NCBI GenBank assembly: GCA_002437115.1
Contig: DJOD01000012.1
Location: forward strand, 1 to 32,343
Source of the DNA: Prevotella sp. UBA6447
GTDB taxonomy: Bacteria; Bacteroidota; Bacteroidia; Bacteroidales; Bacteroidaceae
DNA: 32,343 bases
Direction: 5' to 3'
The position numbers and the translations under genes were made by a program. The notes beneath the pieces were generated by a model. It searched no databases and was not told the DNA's origin. It saw only the letters and a list, made by a program, of their open reading frames with translations. Positions 1 to 8,111 of the stretch are shown here, piece after piece; within the stretch, counting starts at the first letter, position 1; each line of letters begins with the position of its first letter.

Positions 1-65
1 CGGCTGATTTCGGATGGTAACCTTATTTCAACAAAAGTGCTACGCCATATCCCACCAACAATAAT

Positions 66-108
66 CGCAAAACAGAAGGGTGCACAAAGCAAAGCTTTAT
101 GCACCCCC
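66..108 (-). terminator. Intrinsic terminator after rplT
   Basis: An inverted repeat at 78-90 and 94-106 can form a stem of 7 plus 5 base pairs around one mismatch, with an AAA loop. Read on the minus strand it is followed by a T-rich stretch (TTCTGTTTTG). It begins about 28 bases after the rplT stop, so it probably ends the infC-rpmI-rplT transcript. Confidence 0.7.
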
Positions 109-133
109 AATATGTATCGTCTTAATTCCAGAC

Positions 134-478
134 TTACTTTACCTTGTCAACAATGGCCTTGAAAGCCTCAGGATTGTTAACAGCAAGGTCGGCAAGCACC
201 TTGCGGTTAATCTCGATGCCGGCCTTATGAAGAGCCCCCATGAGCTGACTGTAGCTCATGTCCTGCAGACGTGCAGCAGCATTGATACGCTGAATCCACA
301 GGGCGCGGAAATTGCGCTTCTTATTGCGGCGGTCACGGTAAGCATAGGTCAAGCCCTTCTCCCAAGTGTTTTTGGCAACCGTCCAAACATTTTTGCGGGC
401 ACCGAAATAGCCCTTAGTGAGCTTCAGAATACGTGTTCTCTTTGCTTTAGAAGCTACGTGATTTACTGATCTTGGCAT
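134..478 (-). CDS. rplT: 50S ribosomal protein L20
   Basis: The 114-residue product has the usual length and look of L20: a basic N-terminal half (MPRSVNHVASKAKR, then the KGYFGARKNVW region) and a compact C-terminal half with RINAAARL and MSYSQLM. L20 binds 23S rRNA early in assembly of the large ribosomal subunit. The start is an ATG at 478 and gives the canonical N-terminus. It follows rpmI on the same strand with a 44-base gap, in the conserved order infC-rpmI-rplT, and is followed by an intrinsic terminator. In some bacteria L20 represses its own operon through the leader; nothing in the sequence proves that here. Confidence 0.98.
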   Translation of the reverse strand: MPRSVNHVASKAKRTRILKLTKGYFGARKNVWTVAKNTWEKGLTYAYRDRRNKKRNFRALWIQRINAAARLQDMSYSQLMGALHKAGIEINRKVLADLAVNNPEAFKAIVDKVK

Positions 479-522
479 AATTTTTCTTCTTTAAACGTTC
501 GACTAAAAAGTAAAATGAGTGA

Positions 523-720
523 TTAACGCAGATTGAGCAAATCACGCACCTGCTTCAGGTTGTTGCGGTCGACCAATGTCTGGTGGTCGAGGTTTCTCTT
601 CTGCTTCTTTGTCTTCTTAGTCAGAATGTGACTGTGGTAAGCGTGATGGCGCTTAATCTTACCGGTAGCGGTGAAGGTGAATCTCTTCTTTGCACCGGAA
701 TTAGTCTTTACTTTTGGCAT
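523..720 (-). CDS. rpmI: 50S ribosomal protein L35
   Basis: The 65-residue, very basic protein starts MPKVKTNSGAKKRF and contains the L35 signatures KRHHAYHSHILTKKTKKQKR and a C-terminal leucine-rich tail. L35 is a small structural protein of the large ribosomal subunit. Length and N-terminus match the family exactly. It sits between infC (70-base gap upstream) and rplT (44-base gap downstream) and is presumably co-transcribed with both from the infC promoter. Confidence 0.98.
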   Translation of the reverse strand: MPKVKTNSGAKKRFTFTATGKIKRHHAYHSHILTKKTKKQKRNLDHQTLVDRNNLKQVRDLLNLR

Positions 721-790
721 TTTTTATTGTTGTTAAATGATTATAATAAAAGGTGGCAACGCATATACCTGGCGGTACCACTCAGTATTT

Positions 791-1489
791 TCATTCTTGC
801 TGGTTGTTGTTATCGGCCAACTTTCTCAAGGCTTCGCCACCTTTTGCGTTAGCCAAGAGGCCGTTCTTCTCTACATTCTCAGCCTTCTTCTGTGCGTTTT
901 CCTCTTTTGCTGCCGCTTCAGCAGCTAAACGGTCTCGCTTCTGTTGACTTTGCTTGGCCACTCCTGCTTTCTTAGGAGCAAGAAAAAGAAACATTTTTTT
1001 CCCCTCTAATCGCGGGAGTTGCTCCACTTTTGCATATTCTTCCAAGTCATTGGCAAAGCGGAGTAACAAGACCTCACCTTGCTCCTTGAAAAGAATAGAA
1101 CGCCCACGAAAAAACACATAGGCTCTAACCTTATTGCCTTCTTCCAAAAACTCTTGGGCGTGTTTCAGCTTAAACTGGTAGTCGTGGCTGTCTGTCTGGG
1201 GTCCGAAACGAATCTCCTTGACTTCCACCTTTACCTGCTTTTGCTTCATTTCCTTCTGCCTTTTCTTCTGCTGGTAGAGGAACTTGCTATAGTCGATGAT
1301 ACGACAAACAGGAGGCTGTGCATTGGGAGAAATCTCCACCAGGTCTACACCCTGCTGGCGAGCCAGATCCAAAGCTTGACGGGTAGGCATCACTTCCGAG
1401 CCCCCATCGCTAACCACACGAACTTCCCGCACACGGATTTGTCCGTTGACGCGGTACTGATTCTTCATCTTGTTGTTGTCTTTCTTCAT
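791..1489 (-). CDS. infC: Translation initiation factor IF-3
   Basis: IF-3 binds the 30S subunit, keeps it apart from 50S and checks start-codon and initiator tRNA pairing. The N-terminal domain (YRVNGQIR...VREVRVV and the GVDLVEISPNAQPPVCRIIDY motif, about residues 12-70), linker helix and C-terminal domain (EIRFGPQTDSHDYQFKLKHAQEFLEEG, about 90-170) are all present. The protein is 232 residues, longer than the roughly 180 of E. coli, because of an Ala/Lys/Glu-rich C-terminal tail from about residue 175; such tails are usual in Bacteroidetes. Start ATG at 1489 is chosen; an alternative ATG lies at 1468. It is the first gene of the infC-rpmI-rplT operon and has its own promoter at 1544-1575. 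Confidence 0.97.
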   Translation of the reverse strand: MKKDNNKMKNQYRVNGQIRVREVRVVSDGGSEVMPTRQALDLARQQGVDLVEISPNAQPPVCRIIDYSKFLYQQKKRQKEMKQKQVKVEVKEIRFGPQTDSHDYQFKLKHAQEFLEEGNKVRAYVFFRGRSILFKEQGEVLLLRFANDLEEYAKVEQLPRLEGKKMFLFLAPKKAGVAKQSQQKRDRLAAEAAAKEENAQKKAENVEKNGLLANAKGGEALRKLADNNNQQE

Positions 1490-1543
1490 TCAACTATATT
1501 AAATTCTGTACCGAAGAGGGCATAGCACTCCCCATTCAGCGTG

Positions 1544-1575
1544 CAAAATTACGAAAAAGTCTTGATTCATCCAAA
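1544..1575 (-). promoter_or_regulatory. infC promoter (Bacteroidetes sigma-A type)
   Basis: On the minus strand a TTTG (-33 box, 1572-1575) is followed after 20 bases by TAATTTTG (-7 box, 1544-1551), an exact match to the Bacteroidetes consensus TTTG-N19-21-TAnnTTTG. The predicted RNA start is near 1538, giving a leader of about 50 bases before the infC ATG at 1489. Confidence 0.75.
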
Positions 1576-1842
1576 ACTTTACGTAATAAAATTCCTATAG
1601 ACATAAAACTTATATCGTGGATTATTATCCAGCAAAAGAGAGTGTCTTTGGCAATTGACAAAAAGCAAACATAAGATTGACAAAAAAGAAACAGGTGTAA
1701 GCTGCACGTGTAATCCACGCGTTCTTCCACCTGTCTGATAATTTTTGACAAGCCTGTCCACATGAAGCCTCTTTCATCCCAAACGACAACAATGGCCGCA
1801 CATGGGATAGGGCTTCACAAGAGCCAGTTTTATCTTGTCCAA
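1576..1842. other. Intergenic region between thrS and infC
   Basis: The whole gap between thrS and infC is 353 bases (1490-1842). Apart from the infC promoter and the tandem repeat listed separately, I see no gene. A small open frame on the minus strand here (1536-1763) has no recognisable features. Two weak inverted segments (1765-1781 against 1803-1815) lie just past the thrS stop but lack a T-tract, so a thrS terminator is not evident and read-through into infC is possible. Confidence 0.5.
1654..1692. repeat. Tandem 17-base direct repeat upstream of infC promoter
   Basis: Two copies of a 17-base unit, ATTGACAAAAAGCAAAC at 1654-1670 and ATTGACAAAAAAGAAAC at 1676-1692, agree at 15 of 17 positions. 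Their start points are 22 bases apart, about two DNA turns, so both copies face the same side of the helix. They lie about 80 bases upstream of the infC -33 box. A TATGTTTG box is also present on the minus strand at 1666-1673, without a well-placed partner. Confidence 0.6.
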
Positions 1843-3789
1843 TTAGATATTCTTCAGTTGGCTTGCCACCTCGTCTTTGATACGCTGTGCAAACACTTCC
1901 ATCTTCATCGTAGCCTGTTCGCCACCGCCTTGCACACGCATGGAAACAAGCCCATCGGCGGCCTCCTTCTCACCAACGACCAACATGTAAGGCACACGCT
2001 TGAGCTCATTGTCACGAATCTTGCGCCCAATTTTCTCGTTACGGTCATCAATATAAGCACGCACATCTTGCCCATCGAAGTAAGCCTTGACCTTTTTCGC
2101 ATAATCGTTGTACTTCTCCGAGATTGGCAGGATGGCCACCTGGTCTGGTGTGAGCCACAATGGGAAATGCCCAGCTGTGTGCTCAATGAGCACAGCCGTG
2201 AAACGCTCAAGCGATCCAAACGGCGCACGGTGTATCATGACAGGCGTTTTCTTGGAGTTGTCCTCAGCGGTATACTCCAAGTGGAAGCGCTGCGGCAGGT
2301 TATAGTCCACCTGAATGGTGCCAAGCTGCCAGCGGCGGCCAATGGCATCCTTCACCATGAAGTCGAGCTTCGGCCCATAAAAAGCGGCCTCGCCTTCCAC
2401 CTCACGTGCATGCAATCCCTTTTCCTTGCATGCCTCACGGATGGCATTCTGACTTTCTTCCCATATCTCGTCAGAGCCGATATACTTTTCTGTGTCCTTG
2501 GGGTCGCGAAGGGAAATCTGCGCCTCATAGTTGTCGAAGCCAAACGTGCGGAAGACCTTCTGGATAATATCGATTACAGTCTCGAACTCAGCCTTCACCT
2601 GGTCGGGGCGCACAAAGATATGAGCATCATCCTGGGTGAACGTGCGCACACGCGTCAGTCCATGGAGCTCACCACTCTTCTCATAGCGGAACACCGTTCC
2701 AAACTCAGCGATGCGCAAAGGCAAGTCCTTGTATGAACGAGGCTTGCGGGCATAGACCTCACAATGATGAGGACAGTTCATCGGTTTCAGCATATAAATC
2801 TCGTCCTCCTCAGGGGTCTCGATAGGCTGGAACGCGTCCTTGCCATAATGAGCCCAGTGGCCACTGGTGATATAGAGGTTCTTTGACCCGATACCCGGCG
2901 TGATGACCTCTTGGTAATTGTAAGGCTTCAGCACACGACGCAACAGTTCCTGAAGGCGAAGACGCAACTGAGTGCCTTTGGGCAGCCAAATGGGAAGACC
3001 TTTACCCACACGGTCAGAGAACATGAAGAGTTCCATCTCCTTTCCGATCTTGCGGTGGTCACGCTTCTTGGCCTCCTCAAGCATCACGAGATACTCGTCG
3101 AGCATCTTCTTTTTCGGGAAGGTGATACCGTAGATACGTGTCATCTGCTCACGCTTGGCGTCGCCACGCCAAAAGGCACCAGCCACGCTTGTGATCTTTA
3201 TAGCCTTGATAGCGCCTGTGGACAGCAAGTGCGGCCCACGGCAAAGGTCTGTGAAATTGCCCTGTGTATATGTGGTGATAGTGCCATCCTCCAAGTCTTG
3301 CGCGATATGCTCCACCTTATATTGCTGCCCCGCAGCCTCAAACTCCTTGAGTGCCTCAGCTTTCGGAACCTCGCGGCGGACGACAGGCTCGTTTTTCTTG
3401 GCGAGCTCCTTCATCTTGGCTTCAATCTTGGGGAAGTCGTTTTCTGAGATTGTCTGTCCCTCGGCAGGCATGACATCATAGAAGAAGCCATTTTCCACCG
3501 CAGGGCCAAAGCCAAACTGCACACCAGGATAGAGCTCTTGTAGAGCCTCGGCCAAGAGGTGCGCGGAAGTGTGCCAGAATGTACGCTTTCCTTCTTCGTC
3601 ATCAAACTTATAAAGTTGGATGGTACTGTCCTCATTGATTGGCCTGTTCAACTCGGTTGTCTCACCATTGATCCCGCAACATACAACGTCACGGGCGAGA
3701 GCCGGCGAGATACTCTCTGCAATTTGCAATCCGGTCACGCCCTGCTCGTATTCACGCACAGAACCATCCGGGAATGTGATTTTAACCAT
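1843..3789 (-). CDS. thrS: Threonyl-tRNA synthetase
   Basis: Class II synthetase charging tRNA-Thr with threonine in the cytoplasm. At 648 residues it has the full bacterial layout: TGS domain (about 1-62), the second N-terminal editing domain with HTSAH at 73-77, the catalytic core (about 250-530) and the anticodon-binding domain from LWLTPDQVAILP onward. The zinc ligands match Cys334, His385 and His511 of E. coli: Cys339 in MNCPHH, His390 in DDAHIF and His520 in VMIHRAPFGS. Start ATG at 3789 gives the usual MVKITFPDGS N-terminus. It lies upstream of infC on the same strand, the common bacterial order, but with a separate infC promoter in the 353-base gap. Its own likely promoter is at 3819-3851. 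Confidence 0.99.
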   Translation of the reverse strand: MVKITFPDGSVREYEQGVTGLQIAESISPALARDVVCCGINGETTELNRPINEDSTIQLYKFDDEEGKRTFWHTSAHLLAEALQELYPGVQFGFGPAVENGFFYDVMPAEGQTISENDFPKIEAKMKELAKKNEPVVRREVPKAEALKEFEAAGQQYKVEHIAQDLEDGTITTYTQGNFTDLCRGPHLLSTGAIKAIKITSVAGAFWRGDAKREQMTRIYGITFPKKKMLDEYLVMLEEAKKRDHRKIGKEMELFMFSDRVGKGLPIWLPKGTQLRLRLQELLRRVLKPYNYQEVITPGIGSKNLYITSGHWAHYGKDAFQPIETPEEDEIYMLKPMNCPHHCEVYARKPRSYKDLPLRIAEFGTVFRYEKSGELHGLTRVRTFTQDDAHIFVRPDQVKAEFETVIDIIQKVFRTFGFDNYEAQISLRDPKDTEKYIGSDEIWEESQNAIREACKEKGLHAREVEGEAAFYGPKLDFMVKDAIGRRWQLGTIQVDYNLPQRFHLEYTAEDNSKKTPVMIHRAPFGSLERFTAVLIEHTAGHFPLWLTPDQVAILPISEKYNDYAKKVKAYFDGQDVRAYIDDRNEKIGRKIRDNELKRVPYMLVVGEKEAADGLVSMRVQGGGEQATMKMEVFAQRIKDEVASQLKNI

Positions 3790-3818
3790 GATACAAATTA
3801 GTTTTACTTAAATCACCG

Positions 3819-3851
3819 CAAAAGTAATACATATTTGCCAAATCGGACAAG
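3819..3851 (-). promoter_or_regulatory. Putative thrS promoter
   Basis: On the minus strand TACTTTTG (3819-3826) matches the Bacteroidetes -7 box TAnnTTTG exactly. CTTG at 3848-3851, 21 bases upstream, is a three-of-four match to the -33 box. The RNA would start near 3814, about 25 bases before the thrS ATG. Confidence 0.5.
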
Positions 3852-3989
3852 AATTTTCCCTTTATTTTTCTCTGTTATTTTATTCTCCCAATAAGCGCCT
3901 CAACAAAAGCTGAAGTCCGATAAGGCTCCTCGACCCGTAATGCTTATAGCCACCTTGTGAAAACAGGCATACAACAAGGGCTTGCTAAA

Positions 3990-4019
3990 AGGAATTAACA
4001 AACTTGCCGCAATGGCAAG
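3990..4019 (-). terminator. Intrinsic terminator after the TPR gene
   Basis: CTTGCC (4003-4008) and GGCAAG (4014-4019) form a 6-bp stem with a 5-base loop. On the minus strand this is followed by TTTGTTAATTCC. It starts a few bases after the TPR protein stop codon and separates that unit from thrS. The stem is short, so efficiency is uncertain. Confidence 0.5.
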
Positions 4020-4024
4020 CCACA

Positions 4025-6004
4025 TCACTTCTTGTGCGCAAGCTGCTTGCTGACCGCGTAAGCGTTGTAAATGCCCAGCTCCCCCGCTTTGCTGAGGTCG
4101 CGCAGTCCACCCTCCGTATTACCCGAATAGCACCGAGCCAAGCCTCTGTTGAAGAAAGCTTCAGCAAAGCGAGGGTCGAGGTCGATGGCGCGCGAGTAGT
4201 CGTCAATAGCGCGCTTGTAGTTATTGGCTCCTGCAAAAAGCGTTCCACGGTTATAAAAAAGGTATGCGTTGTTGGGTGCATCCTTGATGGCTTGGGCAAA
4301 GTCACCCTCCACTTGAGCGTTCTTCATGCTGACATTCTGGCCACGCGAGGCGTTATAGCTGTTAAGCAGAGCCTGGCAAACGGCCCGTTCCCAGCGTCCC
4401 ATGACCGAGAGTGTGTCTATTGAAAGATAGTCGTCAAGGTCCGCAATGGCATCGGCATAGTTTTGCGCCTCTGCATAAGCCACCGCTCGTTGCAGGAGCA
4501 AAGCCGCCTTTGCCGACCTGTCCGTTTCCTCGCCAATACCAGCCGTGAGTGCGTCGATGAGCTGGAAGGTCTGACGCGACTGTGCGTCGCTCAACTTTTC
4601 GCGCCCCTGATTGCAAGTTACATGCAATTGTCGAAGCGGGTCGCGGGTGCGGTTGAACTCGTCCACGTCGGCATCATAAGCCTGGTAACCACGGATGCCA
4701 TTACCATAAGTGAAGTATGACAATTGGAACATCGGCAGGAAGTCGATCGCCACCTCCCTGTTTTGCACGGCTCCTCGATAGTTGCTACTGTATTCATGCT
4801 CCACACGCGGCTTGTCTTCCACAACGATGTCGTTATACTTGCTCAAGTCCACTTCCGACCGTTTGCGCACTGCTCTCAACTTCGACCTGCTCCACCGCTG
4901 CTGCACTCCTATGTGCTTGTCCATTTGTGCCTTAAAAACACGGAACTCGTCGAGCTCGGCCTTTGCTGTCATGCCCAACTTTCGGTAGGCGCGTGCGCGC
5001 AGGCTGAGTCCCGTCCAGAAGTTGGGAAACTGCTCAATGACGCGCGTATAGTCACGGATTGCAGCACGCAGGTTGCCAACCTTGTCGTTGAGTAGCGCGC
5101 GATTGTAAATGGCCATGAAATTTTGAGGCTCCATTTTGATTACAAAGTCGAAATCGCTGATGGCACGATTGTCGTCACCCAGTTGCACGCGCAGCAAGCC
5201 ACGGTTGTAGTGAGCCAAGAAGTTGTTGGGGTCGATGTCGATGGCCATGTCATAATCGGCCATAGCTCCTCTGAGGTTATTTGTGTTGAGCCTCGCCAAG
5301 GCACGGTTCACATAGTTGCCCGCAACCTTCGGACGCAGGTGTATCACCTGCGTGAGGCACGAGTCCGCCGCAGCCCAGTGGTGGCGATTCAGGGCTATGT
5401 ATGACCTTGTTACCCAAGCGTCAACATTGTATGGATCCTGCTGCAGACTGCGGCTCAGCCAACGGTCAGCCAGTGTGGTGTCTTTCTTTTCCAGGTAAAT
5501 TTCCGCCTTCAACGAGTAGGCTGTTGCGGTCTTCGACCATCTTGAGATGATGGTGTCAGCATCCAGCAAAGCCTGGTCGTAGTCTTTGGCGTTGTAACGG
5601 CAGATGGCCCTGTTGAGCCAAAAGCTCGACACATTGGGATTGAGCTTGATGGCATTGCCGTAGTCGGAGATGGCCTCCTTGTATTTCTCCTGGCGAATAC
5701 GTGATATGGCTCGCAGGTCAAACAATTGCTCAATGTAAGGGTTGAGGGAGATGGCCTTGGACGCATCCTGCTCGGCTCCCACGAAATCCTCCAAATAGAA
5801 TTTGGCTGTGGCACGGTCGTACCACGGCAACCACAAGTATGGCTTGAGGGCCAACACCTTATTAAAATACTGTATGGACAGCACATAGTCCTCGTAGTGC
5901 AACGCCACTTCACCACTGGTTATGAGGCGATCCACATTATATTGTGCCTTGGCATTGCCACAAAAGAGCACACTCAATAGCAAGGGGACAAGCACATGTT
6001 TCAT
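4025..6004 (-). CDS. Secreted tetratricopeptide-repeat protein
   Basis: The 659-residue protein begins with a signal peptide (MKHVLVPLLLSVLFCGNAKA, predicted cleavage before QYNV) and has no later membrane segment, so it should be periplasmic or outer-membrane associated. It carries two blocks of TPR units: about ten between residues 25 and 360 (for example ALADYDMAIDIDPNNFLAHYNRG-like units) and a second block from about 490 to 640 ending in AIDDYSRAIDLDPRFAEAFFNRG. They are split by a basic, non-TPR segment (about 365-480, with RSRSKLRAVRKRSEVDL-like character). TPR arrays bind protein partners; the partner is unknown. It follows def by 37 bases, likely in one transcript with ruvX and def. 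No enzymatic motif is visible. Confidence 0.85.
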   Translation of the reverse strand: MKHVLVPLLLSVLFCGNAKAQYNVDRLITSGEVALHYEDYVLSIQYFNKVLALKPYLWLPWYDRATAKFYLEDFVGAEQDASKAISLNPYIEQLFDLRAISRIRQEKYKEAISDYGNAIKLNPNVSSFWLNRAICRYNAKDYDQALLDADTIISRWSKTATAYSLKAEIYLEKKDTTLADRWLSRSLQQDPYNVDAWVTRSYIALNRHHWAAADSCLTQVIHLRPKVAGNYVNRALARLNTNNLRGAMADYDMAIDIDPNNFLAHYNRGLLRVQLGDDNRAISDFDFVIKMEPQNFMAIYNRALLNDKVGNLRAAIRDYTRVIEQFPNFWTGLSLRARAYRKLGMTAKAELDEFRVFKAQMDKHIGVQQRWSRSKLRAVRKRSEVDLSKYNDIVVEDKPRVEHEYSSNYRGAVQNREVAIDFLPMFQLSYFTYGNGIRGYQAYDADVDEFNRTRDPLRQLHVTCNQGREKLSDAQSRQTFQLIDALTAGIGEETDRSAKAALLLQRAVAYAEAQNYADAIADLDDYLSIDTLSVMGRWERAVCQALLNSYNASRGQNVSMKNAQVEGDFAQAIKDAPNNAYLFYNRGTLFAGANNYKRAIDDYSRAIDLDPRFAEAFFNRGLARCYSGNTEGGLRDLSKAGELGIYNAYAVSKQLAHKK

Positions 6005-6041
6005 GACAGCATTTTTCTAAGTGAGAAATGGCTTCACGCCA

Positions 6042-6605
6042 TTAGCGACGCGGGGGCTTCACCCGATAGGCACAACGGAACTTTCCCTGGGCAATGGCGC
6101 GCAACTTGCTGTTGATCATTTGCTTGCGGAAAGCTGAGAGTCTGTCAACATACATGACACCTTCCAAATGGTCGAACTCATGCTGCATGACACGAGCCAA
6201 ATAGCCATCTACCCACTCGTCGTGAGCCACAAGGTTCTCGTCAAGGTACGAAACATGAATGCGCGTGGGGCGCGTGACACTTTCATGAAGCCCAGGAATG
6301 GAGAGGCATCCCTCGTCCATCGCCTCTTTCTTCGACTTCTCGTCGTATCCTAAAATATGGGCATTGACATAAGCGTGGCGGAAGCCTGCATACTCGGGCA
6401 TATCCTCTTTCAGCACGTCAAGGTCAATGACCACCACGCGCAGCGACTTGCCAACCTGCGGTGCTGCCAACCCCACACCCTCTGAAGCATCGAGGGTTTC
6501 AAACATATCGGCAACAAACGACTTCAACGTTGGGTCGTCCACTGCGACATCTTGGGCAATCTTCCTCAAAACGGGTTGCCCGTAGGTGTAAATAGGTAAT
6601 ATCAT
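6042..6605 (-). CDS. def: Peptide deformylase
   Basis: Removes the N-formyl group from nascent proteins using a bound metal ion. All three family motifs are present in the 187-residue product: GVGLAAPQVG (43-52), EGCLSIPG (98-105, metal ligand Cys100) and QHEFDHLEG (141-149, ligands His142 and His146 with catalytic Glu143). The start ATG at 6605 overlaps the ruvX stop by 4 bases (ATGA), indicating translational coupling and one transcript. The TPR protein follows after 37 bases. Confidence 0.98.
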   Translation of the reverse strand: MILPIYTYGQPVLRKIAQDVAVDDPTLKSFVADMFETLDASEGVGLAAPQVGKSLRVVVIDLDVLKEDMPEYAGFRHAYVNAHILGYDEKSKKEAMDEGCLSIPGLHESVTRPTRIHVSYLDENLVAHDEWVDGYLARVMQHEFDHLEGVMYVDRLSAFRKQMINSKLRAIAQGKFRCAYRVKPPRR

Positions 6606-7018
6606 CTCTTGGAATTCATGTAATCCTGAAGTATGATCGTTGCCGAAATCTCGTCGACAAGACCTTTGTTCTCCCTTCGTTCCTTCTTCTTCACACCACC
6701 GTCTATCATGGCACGGTGTGCAAGCACGGAGGTGAAACGCTCGTCATAATAGTCAATTGGAATGGCTGGACAAACCTTTCGCCAACGGTTGACGAAGTTC
6801 TGCACACGCGCCAAGTTTTCCGATGGTTGACCGTTTGGTTGGACAGGCTTGCCAATGACAATCTGCTCGACCTTCTCTTTTTTCACATATTGCAAGAGAA
6901 AGTCGAACAAATTCTTGGTCTCCACCGTTGTCAGCCCATTGGCAATGATTTGCAAGGGGTCGGTAACGGCCAATCCACTGCGTTTCTTGCCATAATCTAT
7001 GGAAAGGATTCGTGGCAT
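6602..7018 (-). CDS. ruvX: Putative Holliday junction resolvase / pre-16S rRNA nuclease YqgF
   Basis: A 138-residue RNase H-fold protein of the YqgF/RuvX family. It shows the N-terminal acidic motif LSIDYGKKRSGLAVTDP (Asp8 region), the VIGKPVQPNGQPSE segment, and YDERFTSVLA followed by the C-terminal KGLVDEISATIILQDYM with the conserved acidic residues. Family members process the 5-prime end of 16S rRNA in E. coli and have been proposed to resolve Holliday junctions. Start ATG at 7018 gives MPRILSIDYG. It overlaps def by 4 bases and lies 48 bases after the SPOR lipoprotein gene. Confidence 0.95.
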   Translation of the reverse strand: MPRILSIDYGKKRSGLAVTDPLQIIANGLTTVETKNLFDFLLQYVKKEKVEQIVIGKPVQPNGQPSENLARVQNFVNRWRKVCPAIPIDYYDERFTSVLAHRAMIDGGVKKKERRENKGLVDEISATIILQDYMNSKR

Positions 7019-7032
7019 GGGTTTAACAAAGT

Positions 7033-7056
7033 CCTTGCCCCCTTACAAGGGCAAGG
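7033..7056 (-). other. Intercistronic hairpin between SPOR gene and ruvX
   Basis: CCTTGCCC (7033-7040) and GGGCAAGG (7049-7056) form a perfect 8-bp stem with an 8-base loop, sitting in the 48-base gap between the SPOR gene stop and the ruvX start. On the minus strand it is followed by ACTTTGTTAAA, a poor T-tract. It may be a weak terminator or an RNA-processing or stability element. Confidence 0.45.
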
Positions 7057-7066
7057 CATCTTCATT

Positions 7067-7567
7067 TTATTTCTTAAACAGCAACCAAGCGTCACTCTTG
7101 GGGTTGAACTTGCTGCCACGGATGGCATCGCGGCTCTGCACGGCACTGGCCTTGTCGGCATAGGTCGATGCAACCACGCGGTACATGTTGATGCTTGAGT
7201 TGTAAGCTATCTGCGCGTCGTAACCGCCCTGCTTGAGCGTGTTCTGCATGCCCTCGGCATTGGCCTTAAGCGAGAACGATCCCACGACAACACTGTACGC
7301 TTTCAAGCCGGCACCGTTCACCACCGTCACATCCTCTGTGCGCACAGTAGCGTTGTCAACATTGGTAACCGTGGTCTGGTCAGCCGATTTCTCCACGAGT
7401 GGCGTGACAACGGGAGTCGTCTCTTGCGCGGGAGCCTGCTCGCGGTTCTGCTCCTCTTGAGCCTGGGCCTTCTGCCACACTTTCTTGTAAGCGCTTTCCT
7501 GCGATTTACAACCTGTGAAAGCGAAGGCCACACAGAAAGCAGCACCCAAAACCAAATATTTCTTCAT
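7067..7567 (-). CDS. SPOR-domain lipoprotein
   Basis: The 166-residue product has a lipoprotein signal peptide with lipobox FTGC (Cys20), a low-complexity Gln/Glu/Thr/Val linker (about 25-85) and a C-terminal SPOR domain (about 88-166: LKAYSVVVGSFSLKANAEGMQNTLKQGG... MYRVVASTYADKASAVQSRDAI). SPOR domains bind peptidoglycan stripped of stem peptides, typically at division sites. There is no acidic stretch after the Cys, so an inner-leaflet, periplasm-facing outer-membrane location is expected. Start ATG at 7567. It is the first gene of the SPOR-ruvX-def-TPR series. No consensus promoter is clear upstream; TAATTTCG at 7686-7693 (minus) is a one-mismatch -7 candidate. Confidence 0.88.
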   Translation of the reverse strand: MKKYLVLGAAFCVAFAFTGCKSQESAYKKVWQKAQAQEEQNREQAPAQETTPVVTPLVEKSADQTTVTNVDNATVRTEDVTVVNGAGLKAYSVVVGSFSLKANAEGMQNTLKQGGYDAQIAYNSSINMYRVVASTYADKASAVQSRDAIRGSKFNPKSDAWLLFKK

Positions 7568-7809
7568 ACCTTAATTATATTATTATAAATGTTAGTAATA
7601 TCATGCGGAAAGCCCTCTGCCATTCCAGCACCCACGGTTGGCAGCCTTTGGCAATGTGTCAGAAAACTTTTGCTCCTTTAATTTGCGAAATTACAAAATA
7701 TTCCAAACACATGAGACCCGAAGCCACATAAAGTTTGTTAAATCGGTAAAATAGAGACATTTTAACAAAAAATATAGTTTTTAAGCCCTACTTTTCAATG
7801 CAGATTCCT

Positions 7810-7817
7810 TATATTTG
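7810..7817 (+). promoter_or_regulatory. Putative promoter of the ytxH cluster (-7 box)
   Basis: TATATTTG at 7810-7817 matches the Bacteroidetes -7 box TAnnTTTG. No good TTTG lies 19-21 bases upstream. The RNA would start near 7823, about 53 bases before the ATG at 7876. Its position argues against the in-frame ATG at 7798, which lies upstream of this box. Confidence 0.5.
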
Positions 7818-7875
7818 CATCTACGAATGGCAGTCATTCGTTACATACAACTATTTACCATTAAACGATAGGCTT

Positions 7876-8094
7876 ATGAAGACAATCGGTTACATTGGCG
7901 CTTTCTTGGGTGGCGCCATCGCAGGCGCAGCCTTAGGCTTGCTCCTTGCCCCAGAGAAAGGTTCTGACACACGCACGAAGATTTCGGATGCCGTGGATGA
8001 TTTTTGCAAAAAGCATGACCTCAACCTAAACCGCAAGCAGACAGAAGATCTCGTGGACGACATCAAGGAGGCTGTGGGCAACCCAGCCGAATAA
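7876..8094 (+). CDS. YtxH-domain small membrane protein
   Basis: A 72-residue protein whose N-terminus is a glycine/alanine-rich membrane segment ending in LLLAPEKGSDTR, the signature of YtxH (general-stress) family proteins, followed by an amphipathic charged helix. An upstream in-frame ATG exists at 7798 but adds 26 unrelated residues and precedes the promoter box; the ATG at 7876 gives the family-like start MKTIGYIGAFLGG. It opens a co-directional trio with a holin-like protein and a short unknown protein, a grouping also familiar from other Bacteroidetes. A role in envelope stress is inference. Confidence 0.85.
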   Translation: MKTIGYIGAFLGGAIAGAALGLLLAPEKGSDTRTKISDAVDDFCKKHDLNLNRKQTEDLVDDIKEAVGNPAE

Positions 8095-8111
8095 GGCTCC
8101 GCCTATCCTGA

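Noticed and set aside
1666..1673. TATGTTTG as the infC promoter
   Set aside because: No -33 box at the right distance; the pair at 1544-1575 is a full match and closer to infC.
1762..2736. 324-residue plus-strand open frame
   Set aside because: Antisense to thrS, which has complete catalytic and zinc motifs.
7798..7875. Upstream ATG for the YtxH gene
   Set aside because: It lies in front of the only good promoter box and adds residues without family similarity.
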